From Blasia pusilla (taxonomy: Eukaryota > Marchantiophyta > Marchantiopsida > Blasiales), in the NCBI GenBank assembly GCA_050084515.1, contig CM114273.1, forward strand, positions 10,354,001 through 10,418,000: a stretch of DNA of 64,000 nucleotides. Reading direction: 5' to 3'. The notes beneath the pieces were generated by a model. It worked only from the letters and a program-made list of their open reading frames with translations. It had not been told where the DNA came from and searched no databases. This document shows positions 39,081 through 50,306 of this stretch, in pieces (the first letter of the stretch is position 1; every line of letters begins with the position of its first letter). The translations under genes were made by a program, and so were the position numbers.

Positions 39081-40194
39081 AGGGGTGGTATTCTGGCAGG
39101 AGAGAGTAAGAGAGGAGAGTCTCTCTTCAAGAAAAAGGGCCAAATCCGCCTCCTCTCTTCAAAACTTTTTGACATATTTGAAATTTTTGTTTGCTTTCAA
39201 ATTCATGAAATCCTTAGAAGAGAGTAGGTAGTGGTCCACATTTGGCCCTAAAGAAACCTCCTTTTTCCAGGTTGCGAAAAAAAAGAAGACATCATAAGAC
39301 CACTACAAACATTTTTCCATCACTCTCCATGTGAGCCTAAGTTTCTTAACATTGCCTGTCTTGGTCTACAATAAGCAGTGCCCATGGGTATTTTTGTTGG
39401 AGGACCACCCGGATGCGCATCAGTACGATGCCAACCTCTCTTTTTGCAGGGATTGTTGCCTGCATCATGGCCTTCCCTTAATTGCCTCATAACCAACTTT
39501 CTCTTGGTTATGAGTGGTGTCTGCTCATGACCAACTTTGTGAAATGTGAACACGTAAGACGATAATTGAACCAAAAGATTGTTAGTTGTCTAGAGTAAAG
39601 AGGAAGTGATGTCCCTTCATTCAGATCCTCCCAACCCGTCGGAATTGTACAGGTTGCAACTCTTGCAACCCATCGGAATCATATGGCTTGCATCCCTTGC
39701 AAGCAAGCTCACCATAAGAAAGGAAATATTTTGATAAGTGATTCCCTTCCACCCTGCACCCACGAAAATCCAACGGGTTGGGAATCCAAAATGGCAATCC
39801 GACAGGTAGTAGGAATCCTCCACATCTTAGACAAGAAAAGAAGCCCTACAACTCGTTTGACGAATGTAGGGGAACGACCCAAAAGTTAAGAAGCCCGCCA
39901 CAATGCGTCAGAAGTTGGTCTCACAGGGAAAGAGTCCGATCACCTATCAGCAGCCAACCTATCGGAATCCGACAGCTTGCATGGAAATGGTTAAAAAGTT
40001 GCAGTGGGAAAAAAGCTCAAAGTTGCAACCCGTCGGAATCATACGGGTTGCAAAATTGTAATGCTGAGTAGCTAAAAGAACACAATCCACAAGTCCAAAA
40101 AACATTTCCAGCAAACTTTTACAAACACCATTGTCGGTTGAAAAAATCTCGTCCTTTATTACCTCCGAAGGAACCTCGGAAATGTACATTTGAC
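39081..40194. repeat. Left terminal region of MULE copy C
   Basis: No gene. Homology with the right end of copy D (60840-61903, inverted) is nearly continuous through this region. Palindromes occur at about 39632, 39660, 39955 and 40023. The segment 39800-40194 resembles 40500-40866, showing that the gene 1 3' end is duplicated in tandem. Confidence 0.7.
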
Positions 40195-40480
40195 CTAGTC
40201 TATGATTTCTTCAGCCTCGTCATCTACAAATTTACTCCTAACTCTCCTAGGTTCCAGTACAAAAGGAATGTCCTGGGATACAAGTGGCTCCTCTGGCCGA
40301 TTGTAGACGGGGATCGAAAATGTTGGCGAATTTGAGAGCCTTGGCCCCCCCCTAGGTACACCATAACGGTCCCATGTAACCTGATTTGAGTCCCACCGCC
40401 TTCCTCGGCAATATACCTTGTACGCTCTGCAATGTGACACCCATCCAGTATCAATATGTGCTCCGTCCTTGGTAATACCA
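40195..40480 (-). pseudogene. Duplicated terminal exon (E5b) of gene 1, copy C
   Basis: The open minus-strand stretch reads GITKDGAHIDTGWVSHCRAY, then VTWDRYGVPRGG, IPVYNRPEEPLVSQDIPF and RRVRSKFVDDEAEEIID followed by a stop. The last residues parallel the authentic final exon (40867-40918). The extra ~70 residues have no equivalent in exon 5a. I cannot tell whether transcripts use it. In copy D the upstream half is deleted. Confidence 0.5.
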
Positions 40481-40866
40481 TGATGGCAATCGCAGGTAGT
40501 AGGAATCCAACACGTCTGAGGGAAGAAAAGAAGCCTACGCCTGCTTTTACGAGTTGAGGGGAAGGTGCCAAAGTGAAGAAGCCCGCCACACTGCCTCTTA
40601 AGTTGGACCAACAGGGAAAGAGTCCGATCAGGCAACATGTTGGAATTTGACAGGTTGCCTGGAAGTGGTTAAAAAGGTGCAGTGGTCAAAAAGTGAAAAG
40701 TTGCAAGCCGTGGAAATCCGACAAAATAGAAGTCCGCGGAGTACATAGACGATCACATTCGAAAAGACATAAAAGATATTCAGCAAACTTTTAGAAACAC
40801 CACCATTGTTCAAAAAAATATTCTCCTTTATTACATCCGAAAGAAGCTCGGAATTGTACATTTGAT

Positions 40867-43800
40867 CTATTCTATGAAATCTTTTGCCGCATCATTAAAT
40901 AACTCCCTACTCCAAATGCTGCAGTCAAGGTGGGTCCTTGAGTTCTTTGAACTCACTCGTCATCGTCCGAGAGCTCTTGCAAAATTAATTTCGGCCTTGC
41001 CCTCCCGATTTTCGGAATCGTTGGAAGTGACGATGGTGTCACTACCAATGGTGGGTTTGGAACCGGAGCTCTCGGCTTCAGTGGAGAGTTGTATGCCCCA
41101 ACGAGCCTGTCGTAATCTGCCTTTGCCTCCTTGCAAAGGTCAAACAGTTCCTACCTTCCCTCGAGGCAGAGAATGTTCCTGCCACTCTGCCAAGCGCCTT
41201 TGATACTCGCCCCTGAAAGGCCCACTAAGTCGAACACCAAGTCACCCGGCCTTGAGCAGAGCTTGATGAGCGTTTGCATCAGGGCTGGCAACTTTTCCCT
41301 TCCTCCAAGTAGTGGGGTACCGTCTTGCATATAAATTCCCGGGGGGGAATTGTATAAACTATCTAAGTTGTACCCATCTGAGCATGGATCCACAGGATCC
41401 TAAATCTTAAACACCAGGGAGTTGTGCTCGGGCCGAACGAAGCAGTAAACATAGGAGTGGTCCATCTGTAAAGAAGCACGTTGGAAACAATGTCACCATA
41501 ATCTCGGTATGGTGACATAATGTGCAACACGTCACCAAAGAACTTCGCTTAACCCTAGAGAACTTCTTTATAATACTAACATTGGAGCAACATGTCGGAG
41601 AAATACAATCTGGAGACAAGAATAGAGCCTTACCCGAATTTGACTCGTCGCGGATCGGAGTGGGTACTCGTTCTTGATGATCCACAATTGTGCCGTCCTC
41701 CACTTCAGCGACCTCTTGATGCACTGGAGGTTGAAAAGCTCATCCTCGCTCCCTCCAATCAAAACTAAGAAGCAGCCCCTGTCACTCAGATAAGCGTATG
41801 CAAAGGAAAACAGGAGGGCGATCTGGTCATAAGAAAGGGGAACATTCCAGTCTGGGACCCCGTCCGATGGATTCTCGTCCCACAATCGCAACCCCGAGGG
41901 CAAATCAGCGATCAATAGATCCACCGCCACCTCTTCGACCACTCCATTGACCGTCCAGGGAGCGTGCCCGTTTCGTTGAAGATTCCGTCCCACCGTTGTC
42001 AATTTATCAATGGCGGGTGTCGACGCTTGAGAACTGAAACTTTTCAGCTCATCCAGTAAATTCGTGAACCAAAGGAGGACGCTTGTCCGGGTCGTTGTTT
42101 CTCTATGTCTTCCCAAGGATGATGGACTGTATTTTCCTTGGGACAACCTTGGCGCCTCTAGCTTCCGCTTCTCCCGAGTCTGCGGTCGGCTTGTTGGGAT
42201 CTCTATGACCTCAGACTCTGGTGGGGTTTTTTTCGCGGAGGACCTGGTCCAACCCTCTCTCCCCGCTCGCCCGGACGATTCCAACTCTGGCCTTGAGTCT
42301 TGAGCCTCTCTTTGGGAAGACTTGGCCTCGGAATTCTTCGCTCCACTCGCCTTGCCTTTGAGACCCGATGTAGATTTGTCTTTGGATGTGTGGACCTTGG
42401 AAGCCAACTCCGCTGTCTCGAGGGCTTGCTCTTCCGCATCTCCTTCAAAAAAGTCTTCAGGTTGCACAAAATTGGGGATGTCGTCCCGTCCTGCGGCCAC
42501 TGCATCATAAAGCACGCGTAAATCTTTCTCGGCAATGTCCTCAAGGTCGTTGAAGTCCAGCCAAATTGGGCAATTCTCCACCTCCCAATCGGACATGCGT
42601 TGAGCCATCTCCGTGTCGTATATGGAGAATGTCTCTCCATCAGGCGGAGAAGCCCATAATTTGGAGGCTACCGGTATTTTTCCCCCATGTACCTGCATTC
42701 TTACAATGGACAAGGTACTTGAACACCATACGTTGGGCAGCTCTTAGTCGAACTGAATCGGCTGCCTGCTCCTGAAGATCTCGCTTCTTCTTTGCGAGAT
42801 CCCTTTTGTTCCCCTCGATTTTCTTCGTCAAGGTCTGCCTGAGGGAGGACGCAATCCTTGAACATCGTCTTGAAACCTGGGTTTTTGATGGGCTTGTCCC
42901 GGATGTCATGAAGCCAAAGTTCGAAATCTACATCACTCTCGAGGTTTGCTTCATCCGGAATGGGCTCTATTCTTTTGAGCTCCGCTTGGAGACCAACGAG
43001 CATGGACTTCCCGATAAGCCGCAACGCCTCCCAGACCGACCATTCGAGAAGCCAGTGGGAGATCACTGGATCAGAGACACCCGGAGGATGGTGTGCCGCC
43101 CTCTTTTGGGCCTCTGTGCCCTCGAGACTGATTTTCATCCGTTGGATTCTCCTAAATTTGCTTATTCCAGACAAGGCAAATCGATGCACGCAATCGAGAG
43201 ACACTTTCTCCCCAATCCGACCTTGCGGATCTTCATCCCTTTTCCGCTGGCGCTTGATAATCGCCTTCAGCTCCTTGTAAAACTCCGGACCAAGTTCGGG
43301 GTTGAGAATGGCGATGTAGCGCTGCATCTTGCTTGCCGTGTACTTCGTGAGCTGCAGATCATCGCAGCTTGATGAATTTTGCACGCCGATTACGAGATAC
43401 TTTCTCCCTCCGCTCCAACTCCAATGCGGCGCTTCTTCTTCATAACCTCTATCTTCGACCAGGAAAGGATTGTGACGGCTGCATCTTGGGAAATAAACTT
43501 ATTTGCCCAAGTCTTATTTTTTATTTGTGCACCCTTTGCTCAGATCGATTTACCAGGCGTCGCTAAGAACCCTTGTACTTTGCCGGGTGCGTCGTAACCA
43601 CTTTCTTCACCCGATCGCAATCTGGATCCAATGGTGGGTGACATTCCCCTTCGATACAATCCGCACATCCAAACTCAATATAAGAAATTTTGTAAGGTAC
43701 ATGGGTTCACGCAGAATTGTCGGACTCGACAGTCGTCATGACTCAAGGTCGGATTCTAGCAAGGAGCTAAATTATGCAACCCATCAGAGTCCGACGGATT

Positions 43801-45796
43801 GCATTCAGATTTGTGATTGTCTGGTTTCAACCCATCGGACTCCGACGGGTTGTCAGATAGTCCGTATCAAAAGTGAACATAGCAACCCGTCGGAGTCCGA
43901 CAGTTGCGCAATTTCAATGAAAGCTGCAATTTGACGCGAAAAATGTATCTTCCAACTTCCGAATGCAACCTGTCGGACTCCGACGAGTTCCTTTCGGCCA
44001 AAAACATCAAAAAACCTCCAAAAACAGCTTCGAGTCAAGCAACCCGTCGGAATCCGACGAGTTGCTTTCTTAAAAAAAATCCAAAAAATGCGGCTAGTTG
44101 AGCAACTCGTCGGACTCCGACGAGTTGCTTTCTTCAAAATACATCCAAAGAATGCGGCTGGTCGAGCAACTCGTCGGACTCCGACGAGTTGCTTTGGGGG
44201 AAAAAACATAGTAAACCTGTGGTCAGTCGAACAACTCGTCGGAGTCTGACGAGTTTCTTTCTTCAAAAAACATCCAAAAAATGCGGCGAGTCCAGCAACT
44301 CGTTGGACTCCGACGAGTTGCTTTCTTCAAAATATATCCAAAGAATACGGCCGGTCAAGCAACTCGTCGGAGTCTGACGAGTTGCTTTGGGCCAAAAACA
44401 TACTAAACCTGTGGTCAGTCGAACAACTCGTCGGACTCCGACGAGTTGCTTTCGGCCAAAAAAATCCTAACCCATTGATCAATCGAGCAACTCGTCGGAG
44501 TCCGACAAGTTGCGTTTGGCCAAAAACATCCCAAAAACACTGGCGACTCAAACAACTTGTCGGAGTCCGACGGTTTGCAACAAGAAGAAACTTACGTGTT
44601 CATGGCATGCATGGCCATCTCCACCGTCGCTATGTGATGAGGGTATGGATGAAGGACCACTGCCTTCACGCAAAAATGTGCCTCCAAGGAGTTCGGGCGC
44701 TCCTCTGCAAACTTTGTCCACGCCATGAACCTGTGATTTCCATCCCAGATGAAGAAATGCAGATTCCTCATCCAGATGAATTCCGTCCCCTCTACTTGCC
44801 TTCTGAATTCCTGATCTCTCATCCTGCAGAATGTGTCAAGCTTTTCCAAGTCCTCCTCCGTAACCAGCGCTTGGGTTCCATGGTCATCATAAGGCTGAAC
44901 ATAGAACCGAGGGGAGCTGTCGATGTAGGATGTTGTCGCCGCCGATTGTTTGAGCTTTGCAATATCCTCGTCAGACTGAATTTCGCGGACGTACTCCATT
45001 GTCCGCAATCGGCAGAGTGGAATTCTCGGGGCGTTGTGGCCTTCCATCAGTGCCATCTGCTTTACCACCTGTCACAACCGGGACAAGATCAGTAAGCTAC
45101 ACTGAATTGCCAATAATTGCAAGATGGGCCTTCACTTAATTCAAAAAACCCAGATCCTCTCTTACTCGCTCGAAGATTGGGTCGGTTTCTTGACCAGCCA
45201 ACTGCTCTGAGACAACAGCCGGCAAGTCCACTGGAAACTCGTCGATCCGATAGAGGTCGATTTCTTCCGCCGGGCTTACAGACGAGGATGATCGCTCTCC
45301 TGCTTCTTTAGCAATGTCCACCATCTCCACGCTGGCGGTATTCATGACCTCATCGTCCGTGATTTGAACTTCGGCCGTTTCCGCTATATTGATTGTGTCC
45401 CCGGATTTCATCGGGGACATTTCCCGCATCTCAACACTTTCGGTGGGACGGGCAAGATTGTCTTCAATGGCTATTGGTTTTTCCCTCCTCGCTTTAGCCA
45501 ATTCTGCTCTCCTCACCGACGTGTCCAGACGCTTCTTTTCTCGCTTTTTGTCGGCGACCCTTTTCTTCAAGGCCTGCGACATCTCAGCCTCTGCATTTTG
45601 TTTATCAAGCGCCTCTTGTACACATTTCGCAAGAAGCTCCCGGTTGTGCATCTCCACTTCCCTTTCCCGCTCCTTGATTTCTTGCTGCCTTATCTCATTT
45701 TGCCGAACGAGGCCCTAGAGATGGTGACGCAGGAGTTCTCATGGACTTGGGAGTGAAGCTCCCAGACTTGTTTGCTTGAGATTTTTTTCTCGTCAT
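40867..45796 (-). pseudogene. Gene 1, copy C: ParB-like / beta-class methyltransferase-like protein
   Basis: Inferred exons: E1 45166-45796, E2 44596-45068, E3 41634-~43661, E4 40957-41465, E5a 40867-40918. E2 is fully open and shows the ParB/sulfiredoxin-like core best: a helical start (MEYVREIQSDEDIAKL), then FIWDGNHRFMAWTKF and an FCVKAVVLHP strand. E3 ends with motif IV (VDLLIADLPSGL) and LLFSFAYAYLSDRGCFLVL. E4 has motif I (PGDLVFDLVGLSGAS) and GRNILCLEGRQELFDL. E5a adds an acidic tail ending DFIE. E1 has a one-base insertion, early E3 has deletions and a lost AG acceptor, and a frameshift lies near 42830, so it is inactive. Confidence 0.68.
43662..44595 (-). repeat. Gene 1 intron 2 with regular palindrome array, copy C
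   Basis: The clearest array in the window. 27-bp palindromes start at 44039, 44102, 44166, 44231, 44295, 44359, 44423, 44487 and 44552, a period of 63-65 bp, with less regular copies at about 43775-43965. The ~37-bp spacers are themselves related (CTTTCTTCAAAAWACATCC, TTTGGGCCAAAAACAT), so this is a tandem repeat with a palindromic core. Most cores carry CTCGTCGGA, paired with TCCGACGAG on the other arm. Confidence 0.9.
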
Positions 45797-47007
45797 TTTA
45801 CCCGGAAATGCCTCCACCTATGTCCACGATGAATCGCTTGATCAGTCGCCTTGCTGATGTCGAGATGAGTCACCTTGATGGGTAGCTCGAATCATCTCGC
45901 GATCGTTCGCTCGTATTGTCTCCCGATGAGTCGCCGTGTGAAGCGCCCCTTGGTATCTGATCAGTTGCTGCGCGGGAGAGCAATGGAGATCGCAAAATGA
46001 GAAACCAGAAATGGGCGATTTCTCCCCAATTTATACTTTTCTAGGCGTTGGGCTGACTGTTGGGTCGCATTGTCCTTCCGACGGCGACGTGCCGGCTGTT
46101 ACGGAAGTCTAGACGTGAAAAAGGGCAACCCGTTGGCGTCCGACAGGTTGCGCGCCTCCGCCGTCCTGGGACGAGAACATGAGGTGCGCCAGCAACCCGT
46201 CGGAGACCGACAAGTTGAGCGCCTCCGCCGTCTTCGGACAAAAACGCGAGGTACCCGCCCAACCCGTCGGAGACCGACAGGTTGCGCGCCGCCGCCGTCT
46301 TCGGACAAGAACGGGAGGTACCGGCGCAACCTGTCGGAGAGCATTGGATTGCAAGCTTCCCTCGTCAAGGGATAACAACGCGGGCTTCCCGCACAACTCG
46401 TCGGAGGCCGACAGGTTGCACGCTTCCTTCATGTAAGCAAAACAAGTCGAGGCCCTTGCGCAACCCGTCAGAGGGCGACAGGTTGCACGCCTTGCCGTCT
46501 TTGGGCAAGAAGATGCGGCACCCGCGGAACTAGTGAGATAATTGGATAACCCGTCTGATGCCGACGGGTTGCGCGCCTCCGCCATCTTCGGGCAAGAAGG
46601 CACGGTATCCGCGCAACTCGTCGGAGAGCGACGGGTTGCCAACTTCAATCATGTTTGCATTTCAAGGTAAGGCATAAGCGTGCAACCCGTCCGAAGCCGA
46701 CGGGTTGCAGGCTTCGCTGAGCTTGGGTTAATAGTTGAGTTACCAGGACTCCGACGGGTTCCAACAAAATGAAGTGTGCTTCGCAACCCACGTCTCTGCT
46801 TCCCAAATCCTCTAACCCACCTGACTCCGACAGGTTGTAACAGAATTGAATCCTTTGTGTCAGACAATTTCTCCTACCAAACTTCATCTTGTCAGTAAAA
46901 TTCTGTCAAGAGAATCTGATTTCCTATTCACTATAAATTAAAAATTCTCAATCTCATTCTAATTCTGATTCTCATTCTCACTCTCCTCCCATACGAAATT
47001 TCAGGGA
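45797..47007. promoter_or_regulatory. Divergent promoter region of MULE copy C with palindrome array
   Basis: Gene 1 (minus) has a TATA box at 46029-46035 (TATAAAT on minus), about 230 bp from its ATG. Gene 2 (plus) has TATAAATTA at 46932-46940, 68-76 bp before its ATG (47008). Between them palindromes start at about 46125, 46192, 46259, 46326, 46392 and 46460, a 66-68 bp period, and continue less regularly to 46840. Spacers repeat CGCCTCCGCCGTCTTCGGACAAGAA. Both promoters therefore share one palindrome array. Confidence 0.75.
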
Positions 47008-48931
47008 ATGGATAATTATGTGAAGCTCACTTGTGGCAGTCATCTAGCGGCCCTTCCTTAATCAGAAATCGTTTGACCGCAAGCTCTTGAGTCTTTCATA
47101 CCAATGGATGAAAATTTTCTCTCTGTTCGATTTCTTCTCCAAATTGGAACCATCTTTGTATCCAAGGATGTTAGAGTGGACGGTACGGAGGACATAATAG
47201 GTGAGACAGTCCAGCCAGTGATTGCAGACCGTAAAGTATGGAATCTCCTACCTCTAGCAAATGGTCAATACACAGTTTACGGCCTGCCCCTGAATTCGTC
47301 TGTTTCCCAAGTAGACGGTCGAGAATTTCCTAGTGCTCCGAGCTCTACGTTTGCAACTCCTAGCTCAATAGATCCGGCTTCGACTCCAACTTCACACGCT
47401 CGTAACAATGTTGTTCTTCCTAAAGAGATTCCGGATGTTATCAACCTCAGTGGATCTGTCGGACACCAACCGGGCCCTTTGTCCGCCTACTCATTCCTCT
47501 TGCGAGTATCAGGCAATAGTTTGCTTTCGTCTTTGGCCTTGAAAATGTTCAAGCACATTCTTGTCGACGAGCCGCCGTCCACGTACGATGGTAATTGCAT
47601 TTTTGAGTTGCCTCCACTTGCTGCTCCTGCTCAAAAGAAAGATGGAGGACGCCTGAAGGGTATGGACAGAAAGTCTGATTGTCATCAATGGTGCAGGCTT
47701 CAACGGACTAGTGCTTCAATTCCAGATGGTCCTTGTATTGTCTCCCTCCGCCAATGCGTTGGAGCCTTGGAGTGTAGAAGTCCAGCATGTCCGTATCTAG
47801 AGCGCAATGAGCGAGTCAATACATCGCAATTCCCCCCCAAGAATGCAGAAACTCCATACGAGGTCGGTGCCACCATACCGCCGGGAGGCCATCGATGTCC
47901 TGGAGGCCATCGATGTCCTCATTGTCAGACATCGCCCTTCTACGTTGGAGCGTGTCCTGCATACATATTTTTCATTGTCCACGACTTGAGCTCCACGTCA
48001 GAGTACACAAGGCTGGCAGTTCATGTTGGCTCCCACACTCATACTGTGACCGATGCAATTCAGAGACACATCAAGAAGGATGTGGCGAAGAAAGTTGCCA
48101 AGGTCTACAGAAACTCTCCGTGTTCAAAGCTCGGAGTGATCAAGCTCACAACAGCATCACAAATTTGTGAAAATTTGCTTGGAATCCCTGGACAGAGCGA
48201 GATCACGGCGGCTGAGGAGAAACAACTCTGGGAAAATCTCGCATTTCTCGCTGATCCTGAATGCTTCCGGAATTTGTTGCGTCAAATACGGGTACTGGAT
48301 GGAAAGACGGCCGAAATGGATGCCATCGCCAGAATCAAGGCCAACTCCAGATTTCATTCATTCAAAGATGGCAATTCATGGGCCAAGGAGGCGAGGGATC
48401 CAGGGCCTATGTCTTCAAAATGTCAACCACAGGTCCGTCGAGTGGCCTCGATCTTATAGATGGAATGAGGGAAGGGGAAGATCTTTACGGCAGCTGGGTA
48501 AGCTTTGATATTTGCAACAGAGTGCTGAACGGATGGTTGACAATGGGTGCTCACGTTTATGACCATGTGGAGAAGGGACTCAAAACTATATTTTTCTGTG
48601 AAGTAAAGGTAGAAGACGTTGGCAGTTTGAAGATGTGCTGGTTACTCTTATTGGAGGTGGTGAAGGAAAATAAAAGGACACCTCCTGAAATTTATGGGTT
48701 CATGGCGGACAATGCACAACCTGGGTGGATTGCTATCCGAGAAGTGTTCTGGGGTGGAGAGGTTCAACCGGAGAGGGAAAGGTCGGATGCTTTCCATTGG
48801 CAATAGTCTGTGACCCGCTACATCAAATCTTGCATCAAGGAGAATAAGAGGACAGAGCATGTCACTCTACTCCAACGCTGCAAGGATAGCAAAACCTTGA
48901 AGCAGGCCATGGAATGCCAAGAAGAACTTCA
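47008..48931 (+). pseudogene. MULE-type transposase, exon 1, copy C (3' truncated)
   Basis: The start is ATG GAT AAT TAT at 47008, with TATA-like sequence upstream. Stops follow soon after (CCTTAATCAG, codons 19-20), but from 47104 the frame is open for 451 residues. The Cys/His-rich part is complete: CHQWCRLQRT, CRSPACPYLE, GHRCPHC, GACPAYIFF and VGSHTHTV, ending in the HxH of a WRKY-GCM1/FLYWCH-like finger. A six-residue GGHRCP duplication is present. A one-base deletion near 48355 shifts the frame before the DDE-like core (HVYDHVEKGLK, GFMADNAQPGW, SDAFHWQ). An amber codon follows HWQ. The gene is cut at 48931 and lacks exon 2. Confidence 0.75.
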
Positions 48932-49867
48932 TGGAACCTTCTTTTACGATACTAGGGGAAGGTGCCAAAGTGAAGAAGCCCGCCACACTGCCTCTTAAGT
49001 TAAACAAACAGGGAAAGAGTCCGATCAGGAAACCTGTCGGAATCTGACAGGTTGCCTAGAAGTGGTTTAAAGGTGCAGTGGTCAAAAAGTGAAAAGTTGC
49101 AAGCCGTGGAAATCCGATGGATTGCAAAATAGAAGTCTGCGGAGTTCATAGACGATGACATTCGAAAAGACATAAAAGATATTCAGCAAACTTTTAGAAA
49201 CACCACCATCATTCGAAAAAATCTTCTCCTTTATTACATCCGAAAGAAGCTCGGAATTGTACATTTGATCTATTCTATGAAATCTTTTGCCTCATCATCA
49301 AATAACTCCCTACTCCAAACGCTGCAGTCAAGCTGGGTCCTTGAGTTCTTTGAACTCACTCGTCATCGTCCGAGAGCTCTTGCAACATTACTTTCGGCCT
49401 TGCCCTCCCGATTTTCCAAATCGTTGGAAGTGACGATTGTATCACTACCAATGGTGGGTCTGGAACCGGAGCTCTCGGCTTCGGTGGAGAGTTGTACGCC
49501 TCAACGAGCATGTCGTAATCTGCCTTTGCCTCCTTGCAAAGGTCAAACAGTTCCTGCCTTCCCTCGAGGCAGAGAATGTTCCTGCCACTCTGCCAGGCGC
49601 CTTTGATACTCGCCCCTGAAAGGCCCACTAAGTCGAACACCAAGTCACCCGGCCTTGAGCAGAGCTCGATGAGCATTTGCATCAAGGCTGGCGACTTTTC
49701 CCTTCCTCCAAGTAGTGGGGTACCGTCTTGCATGAAAATTCTCGGGGAGGGGGATTGTATAAACTATCTAAGTTGTACCCATCTGAGCATGGATCCACAA
49801 GATCCTGGATCTTAAACACCTGGAAGTTGTGCTCGGGCCAAACGAAGCAGTAAACATAGGAGTGGTC
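48932..49867 (-). pseudogene. Gene 1 3' end of MULE copy E (E4 and E5a), split by copy D
   Basis: On minus, exon 5a is 49270-49321 and exon 4 is 49360-49867, running up to the codons for the first residues of E4 (Met-Asp-His), where copy D is inserted. The missing three bases of E4 are at 61913-61915 on the other side. Motif I (GDLVFDLVGLSGASIKGAW) and the acidic end (LSDDDE) are intact. 48932-49269 is the 3' flank, with diverged palindromes near 49040. At 48932 it abuts truncated copy C. Confidence 0.8.
49859..49867 (+). repeat. Left target-site duplication of copy D
   Basis: GGAGTGGTC here and AGAGTGGTC at 61904-61912 flank copy D, eight of nine bases identical. The uninterrupted site in copy C (41453-41461) reads GGAGTGGTC followed by CATCTG, exactly as the two flanks of copy D would rejoin. 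A 9-bp duplication is typical of MULEs. Confidence 0.85.
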
Positions 49868-50306
49868 GAGGTGCGGTAAGAGGAGAGGAAGAGAGGAAGA
49901 GAGGAGATAGGAGAGAGGAAGAGAGGAGAGAGGAGAGAGGAAACTACCTTCAACCGAAATAGATACTTTTTTTTAAGAGAGTTTCCGTTGGGTTGAAGAG
50001 AGGAAACTTTTTGTTTGAAATTTTTTTGCACTTTTTTGTTCATATATTAAGCAGTCCCACAGTTTTTTTTTCCTCTTCCATCTTTTGGCAACCCCTCTGA
50101 GTCCGACGAGTTGCAAATTGCACAAAATTTAGAAAACTGAAAAATCAGTGGAATCATAAGTGTGGAACCAATCACTTTTTCCATCCAAGGTCTGGAAAAA
50201 ATCTATCATTTGCCCCGGGCTGAATAGAGTTCAAGCTCAAAGTGAAGGTTCAGGAAAAATAAAAGTACAATCTAAAACCTCATTTTGCATCCTCAAAGTG
50301 GTTTGT
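49868..50306 (-). repeat. Transposase-side terminal region of copy D
   Basis: It starts GAGGTGCGGTAAG, followed by a GAGGAGAGGAAGAGAGG-type purine run to about 49940, then A/T-rich sequence and one diverged palindrome (50088-50114). It corresponds inverted to 11841-12263 of copy A. It should hold the transposase polyadenylation signal. Confidence 0.65.

Larger units (their letters stand above)
39081..48931. mobile_element. MULE copy C (gene 1 minus, gene 2 plus; right end lost)
   Basis: The left terminus is at 39081 (AGGGGTGGTATTCTGGCAGG), inside gypsy-3. Gene 1 occupies 40867-45796 (minus) and gene 2 starts at 47008 (plus). Transposase exon 1 is cut at about 48931, after the codons for EELHG, and joins directly to gene 1 3' sequence of copy E. 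About 2.5 kb of this element's right end is therefore missing. The first 160 bp and several later blocks match copy D's opposite end in inverted orientation. Confidence 0.8.

Noticed and set aside
43965-44580. CRISPR array (27-bp repeat, ~37-bp spacers)
   Set aside because: Spacers are related to each other, the repeat is a full palindrome, it lies in a spliced intron of a plant-type transposon gene, and there are no cas genes.
49265-49606. Plus-strand ORF MIYSMKSF... (also at 40862 and, on minus, at 60183)
   Set aside because: It recurs because gene 1 recurs: it is the antisense of exons 5a and 4, which hold the recognisable motifs.
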